From assembly GCA_018402615.1 (NCBI GenBank), contig JAGYIH010000001.1, forward strand, positions 49,454-113,453: a stretch of 64,000 nucleotides of DNA. Reading direction: 5' to 3'. Each line of letters begins with the position of its first letter. Position 1 is the first letter of the stretch. The position numbers and the translations under genes were made by a program. Shown here one piece after another: positions 61,525-64,000 of the stretch. Origin of the DNA: Aquiluna sp. Lineage in GTDB: Bacteria > Actinomycetota > Actinomycetes > Actinomycetales > Microbacteriaceae. The notes under the pieces were generated by a model. The model was not told where the DNA came from and did no database searches. It saw only the letters and a list, made by a program, of their open reading frames with translations.

Positions 61525-62070
61525 TTGAGCGATAAGGCAGCAGAGCTGGAAGCAGAAAGGCAACGGTCAGAACCTGATCCTCGATGCTCGTCACGCTGGG
61601 AATTGTGTTGCTTCTAATCCTTGGAGTGCCAAGGGATGACTCCAATGCCTGGCCGATTGGCTGTCTCCAAATTTCTGAAGAGTACTTCTGAGTCAGGAGA
61701 AGCTACCCAGCATTGGCGCCCGGTAATTCCCACAGGTGTATTCCAATGCGGCGAACTTGATAACTTACCCTTGGGGTTCCGGGGTTAGTATGTCGGGTTT
61801 GTCACCGGCCTAAACCAGTTCATTAGCCTATCTCAGGCATTCCCGAGATAACCTCTGGGAGCCGAAATACTAAAAACAAACTCAGATGTGAAATCGAAGA
61901 CCGGGCTGACTTGGGAACTTTGGCCAACCAGAAGCCCTTCCTCACCCGCCGGCACCAAGGAATTTGCCCTCAAGCACAGTTTTGGCGAGAGCGTAGTTGT
62001 AATCTATGGAACGGCTCCACTGGCTGACTTTGAACTGGTGGCAGAGTCAATCGCCGAACTTCTGAAGTAG
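61525..62070 (+). pseudogene. DUF4245 membrane-anchored protein, frameshifted
   Basis: Actinobacterial protein of unknown function, placed between xseB and glpX/fumC in many genomes. It shows an N-terminal charged segment (SDKAAELEAERQ), a membrane helix reading LVTLGIVLLLILGVPRDDSN near 61590 after repair, and a clean C-terminal 60 residues from 61888 with LTWELWPTRSPSS, FGESVVVIYGTAPLADFELV and AESIAEL, the usual DUF4245 ending. The damaged sequence ends inside this gene. Confidence 0.75.
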
Positions 62071-62075
62071 GGAAC

Positions 62076-62702
62076 ATGTCCACTGCGCAGACCGCTTCAC
62101 AGGTTTGGGAAACACTGCGAACCGGAAATCTAAATTTCATGGCTGGCACCCCAGCTCACCCCCGACAAGATGCCGAGCTGAGAAAAAGCGTTGCCGTGGA
62201 GCAAAGGCCAATAGCCGCAATTTTTGGGTGTTCAGACTCCAGGCTTGGTGCCGAGATGATATTTGATGTCGGGTTGGGCGACCTATTTGTTGTTAGAAAC
62301 GCTGGCCAGGTCATAGCTGAGACAATTCTCGGATCGCTGGAATTTGCAGTTGAGGTTTTGGGGGTGCCACTAATAATTGTTCTTGGTCACGACCAGTGTG
62401 GCGCAGTAAAAGCAGCGATGAGTTCCGCCGACGGAGACCTGAAACTGAGTGGAAAATACATCCACAACCTGATTTCTCGGATAATGCCTTCTGTCATTCG
62501 TGGCCGAAGTGAAGGTGAAAGCAGCATCGAAGAACTTACCGCGCGCCATGTTGCTGTCACCATTGAGGAACTTATTGAGCGCTCCGAAATAATTGCGGAC
62601 GCGATAGAGGCTGGCAAGCTTGCAGTGGTTGGTGCCAACTACAGGCTTGAATTAGGTGAGGTCTCACTTATTTCAAAACGAGGCATCCTGGAAGCTGTCT
62701 AG
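62076..62702 (+). CDS. Beta-class carbonic anhydrase
   Basis: Zn enzyme interconverting CO2 and bicarbonate, 208 residues. Zn ligands Cys52, His105 and Cys108 lie in FGCSDSR and LGHDQCGAV, with the Asp54-Arg56 dyad. VRNAGQV near 73-79 and a C-terminal IEAGKLAVVGANYRLELGEV are standard. It starts five bases after the DUF4245 stop and precedes fumC by 15 bases, so it is in the same transcript, perhaps supplying bicarbonate for carboxylations. Confidence 0.94.
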   Translation: MSTAQTASQVWETLRTGNLNFMAGTPAHPRQDAELRKSVAVEQRPIAAIFGCSDSRLGAEMIFDVGLGDLFVVRNAGQVIAETILGSLEFAVEVLGVPLIIVLGHDQCGAVKAAMSSADGDLKLSGKYIHNLISRIMPSVIRGRSEGESSIEELTARHVAVTIEELIERSEIIADAIEAGKLAVVGANYRLELGEVSLISKRGILEAV

Positions 62703-62717
62703 GGAAAGGGGAACCAA

Positions 62718-64000
62718 ATGGAATTCCGCATCGAACACGACACCATGGGCGAGGTAAAGGTTCCGCTAAACGCGCTGTACCGCGCTCAGACTCAGCGTGC
62801 CGTGGAAAACTTTCCAATCAGCGGTCAAGGCCTAGAGAAGGAACACATAATCGCTCTGGCCCGAATCAAGAAGGCAGCCGCGCTGACCAACAAAAAGCTT
62901 GGGATTCTGGATTCCGCGATTGCCGACTCAATTGTCCACGCGGCGGACCAGGTAATTGCAGGGCAGCACCTAGACCACTTCCCAGTGGACGTGTTTCAGA
63001 CCGGTTCTGGCACCAGTTCAAACATGAATATGAATGAGGTGCTCGCTACCCTTGCCACCAAGCAACTTGGTCAAGAGGTGCACCCAAACGACCACGTCAA
63101 TATGTCCCAATCCTCAAACGATGTCTTCCCAACCTCAGTTCACGTTGCCGTTACCAACGCGCTGGTGAACGATCTGTTACCGGCACTTGACTACCTTGCA
63201 GTTGCGCTCGAGAAAAAGGCGAAGCTTTGGGCTAGCGCCGTGAAGCCTGGCCGTACTCATTTGATGGATGCCACACCCGTGACCTTCGGACAGGAATTCG
63301 CCGGTTATGCCGCTCAGATTCGCTACGGAATCGAAAGGGTAAACGCAGCCTTGCCCAGAGTGGCGGAGGTTCCACAGGGTGGCACCGCAACTGGAACCGG
63401 CATCAACACTCCCAAGGGCTTCCCTCAGGAAGTAATAAGTCAAATTGCGAGGGAGACCGGCCTGCCAATCACGGAGGCCAGGGATCACTTCGAGGCTCAG
63501 GGTGCCCGTGATGGTCTAGTTGAGGCCTCGGGAGCATTGAAGGTTCTGGCAGTCAGCCTCACAAAGATAAACAACGACATCCGCTGGATGGGCTCTGGTC
63601 CAAACACCGGTCTCGCAGAACTTAGCATTCCTGATCTTCAGCCAGGTAGTTCAATCATGCCTGGCAAGGTGAACCCCGTAATCCCAGAAGCGGTGCTAAT
63701 GGTGTGCGCGCGAGTAATTGGCAATGATGCAACTGTGACCTGGGCCGGAGCGTCTGGAAACTTTGAACTAAATGTGGCAATTCCGGTGATGGGCAATGCG
63801 CTTCTGGAATCCATCAGATTGCTCGCAAACTCGATGCGCGTGCTATCTGATAAGACCATCGACGGTCTAAAAATCAACGAGGCAAGGGCCAAGTCCTCAG
63901 CCGAATCCAGTCCCTCAATTGTTACTCCACTGAATAAGTACATTGGATATGAGGCTGCCGCCAAGATCGCGAAGCACTCCGTGGCAAATGGTCAAACCGT
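62718..64000 (+). CDS. fumC: Class II fumarate hydratase (partial, runs off the window)
   Basis: Interconverts fumarate and malate in the TCA cycle. 427 codons are present without a stop. Motifs: [19 protein letters not shown] at the start, [62 protein letters not shown] and the fumarase/aspartase signature [11 protein letters not shown] with catalytic Ser. AGGGGAA precedes the ATG. About 40 C-terminal residues are outside the window. Confidence 0.97.
   Translation, partial: MEFRIEHDTMGEVKVPLNALYRAQTQRAVENFPISGQGLEKEHIIALARIKKAAALTNKKLGILDSAIADSIVHAADQVIAGQHLDHFPVDVFQTGSGTSSNMNMNEVLATLATKQLGQEVHPNDHVNMSQSSNDVFPTSVHVAVTNALVNDLLPALDYLAVALEKKAKLWASAVKPGRTHLMDATPVTFGQEFAGYAAQIRYGIERVNAALPRVAEVPQGGTATGTGINTPKGFPQEVISQIARETGLPITEARDHFEAQGARDGLVEASGALKVLAVSLTKINNDIRWMGSGPNTGLAELSIPDLQPGSSIMPGKVNPVIPEAVLMVCARVIGNDATVTWAGASGNFELNVAIPVMGNALLESIRLLANSMRVLSDKTIDGLKINEARAKSSAESSPSIVTPLNKYIGYEAAAKIAKHSVANGQT

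Overview
The window reads as part of a chromosome from a small-genome actinobacterium of moderate GC, most likely family Microbacteriaceae (freshwater Aquiluna/Rhodoluna-like lineages are a plausible guess). Support: a fused E1-E2 2-oxoglutarate decarboxylase/dehydrogenase, a SigR/RsrA pair, class II GlpX, a prfB-ftsE-ftsX-smpB run, ispH facing xseA-xseB-DUF4245 near fumC, a tight Tad-like pilus locus of the Mycobacterium Rv3654c-Rv3660c type, and many start codons 6-8 nt behind a TAnnnT -10 box (leaderless transcription).

Layout. 0-9.6 kb: mutM(partial)-rnc-rpmF-DUF177-coaD-recG on the minus strand, rsmD, gltA, then smpB-ftsX-ftsE-prfB. 9.66-16.62 kb: a family-5 peptide ABC transporter operon (dppA-B-C-DF) in which every gene is frameshifted. 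16.6-18.6 kb: EamA and MFS exporters. 18.6-22.2 kb: seven-gene Tad-like pilus operon, then tRNA-Leu. 22.4-27.5 kb: GH42 beta-galactosidase and GH36 alpha-galactosidase facing a DeoR-type regulator. 27.5-34.8 kb: GNAT, ung, M20 amidohydrolase, metY-metX, MFS, OYE reductase. 34.9-45.9 kb: kgd, SGNH hydrolase, rsrA-sigR, aroA-rsgA-hisN, MFS, glpX, a lipoprotein. 46.0-52.5 kb: cysK-cysE, a cytochrome-b5-like lipoprotein, an SRA-like fragment, EamA, nitroreductase and typA, nearly all shredded. 52.6-58.9 kb: DUF2892 protein under a CsoR-like palindrome, desaturase, ychF, exonuclease, rmuC, pfkB-fba. 58.9-64 kb: ispH, xseA, xseB, DUF4245 (all broken), carbonic anhydrase and fumC (partial).

The dominant oddity is that the window alternates between clean coding sequence and four blocks (about 9.66-16.62, 22.44-25.04, 46.61-52.56 and 58.86-61.89 kb), plus a 0.1-kb patch in rsgA, where every gene carries many small indels, often in homopolymers. 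Block edges fall inside genes: fba, GH36, cysK, the DUF4245 gene and the 16.6-kb EamA gene each switch abruptly between clean and shredded sequence. Housekeeping genes (fba, ispH, typA, cysK, cysE) are hit together. I read this as poorly polished stretches of an assembly rather than biological gene decay, so the 'pseudogene' entries below mean 'broken in this sequence', not 'dead in the organism'.

Functionally the window joins central carbon metabolism (gltA, kgd, fumC, pfkB, fba, glpX), sulfur amino-acid synthesis (cysE, cysK, metX, metY), DNA repair (mutM, ung, recG, xseAB, rmuC), cell division (ftsEX), oxidative-stress control (SigR/RsrA), galactoside use and peptide uptake. The candidates most worth a second look are the 22-bp CsoR-family-like palindrome before the DUF2892 gene, the Thr-Pro-linker cytochrome-b5-like lipoprotein, the leaderless promoter set (including a 31-bp divergent pair), and the galactosidase control region.
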